A stretch of 12,884 bases of DNA from Nitrospinota bacterium (lineage in GTDB: Bacteria; Nitrospinota; Nitrospinia; JACRGO01). The translations under genes were made by a program, and so were the position numbers. The DNA is taken from contig JACRGO010000099.1 in assembly GCA_016212295.1 (NCBI GenBank), positions 1 to 12,884 of the forward strand, written 5' to 3'. Of the stretch, positions 12,827-12,884 are shown piece after piece. Under the pieces are notes generated by a model. The model had not been told where the DNA came from. It saw only the letters and a list, made by a program, of their open reading frames with translations, and made no database searches. Position 1 is the stretch's first letter. The number at the start of each line of letters is the position of its first letter.

Positions 12827-12884
12827 ATGGACATTAAACAAATCTTTGTTCGTCCTGCTCAACGATGCGAAGAGAGCCGTTACC
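12827..12884 (+). CDS. Partial CDS, 5' end only (possibly DUF4338/DruA-like)
   Basis: An ATG at 12827 follows GGAGG (12817-12821) with 5-nt spacing, and the frame is open for 19 codons to the window edge: MDIKQIFVRPAQRCEESRY. The start and ribosome binding site look real. The pattern IFVRP...E.RY resembles, from memory, N-termini of DUF4338 proteins (the DruA family, often near transposases), but 19 residues are too few to decide. Confidence 0.5.
   Translation, partial: MDIKQIFVRPAQRCEESRY

Overview
The window (12,884 nt) comes from a bacterium, very probably Gram-negative: it has an RseC-type inner-membrane protein, a full set of Rnf membrane subunits, a TPR protein with a Sec-type signal peptide, and the MEP isoprenoid pathway. 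Interspersed short-period repeats lie in most intergenic gaps. I have seen that habit in uncultivated or anaerobic lineages (Nitrospirota, Omnitrophota and Desulfobacterota are examples), but no phylogenetic marker is present and I cannot place the organism.

Layout. (1) 212-3031, minus strand: ispA then dxs, two isoprenoid precursor genes 3 nt apart. (2) 3032-3587: a 556-nt gene-free region between divergent genes, holding a 148-nt inverted-repeat element and a pair of heptad-repeat arrays. (3) 3588-6356, plus strand: a membrane-anchored TPR protein, a secreted TPR protein, and a polytopic GT-C-type glycosyltransferase whose frame is broken at a run of nine T. (4) 12558-6469, minus strand: an operon rnfC-rnfD-rnfG-rnfE-[four-helix-bundle gene]-rnfA-rnfB-rseC, with a good sigma70-type promoter at 12658-12685. 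(5) 12827-12884, plus strand: the first 19 codons of another gene.

Function. Rnf is a membrane complex that couples electron transfer between reduced ferredoxin and NAD to ion translocation. Its six subunits are all here in the C-D-G-E-A-B order, with cluster-binding cysteines and flavin-attachment threonines visible. RseC commonly accompanies Rnf/Rsx. IspA and Dxs supply isoprenoids for quinones and for polyprenyl carriers; the latter are the usual donors for GT-C glycosyltransferases, though a link to the glycosyltransferase here is only inference.

The most unusual content is the repeat layer. Several arrays with quite different base sequences (GCGATTA-like, GTCATTA-like, GATTTGA-like, AAATTAC-like) share one period of exactly 7 nt. 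They abut or include gene ends. One lies in frame inside rnfC. Two arrays precisely bracket an AT-rich four-helix-bundle gene of the 23S rRNA intervening-sequence-protein family, inserted between rnfE and rnfA. A separate repeat family of about 27 nt occurs four times and supplies or abuts stop codons.
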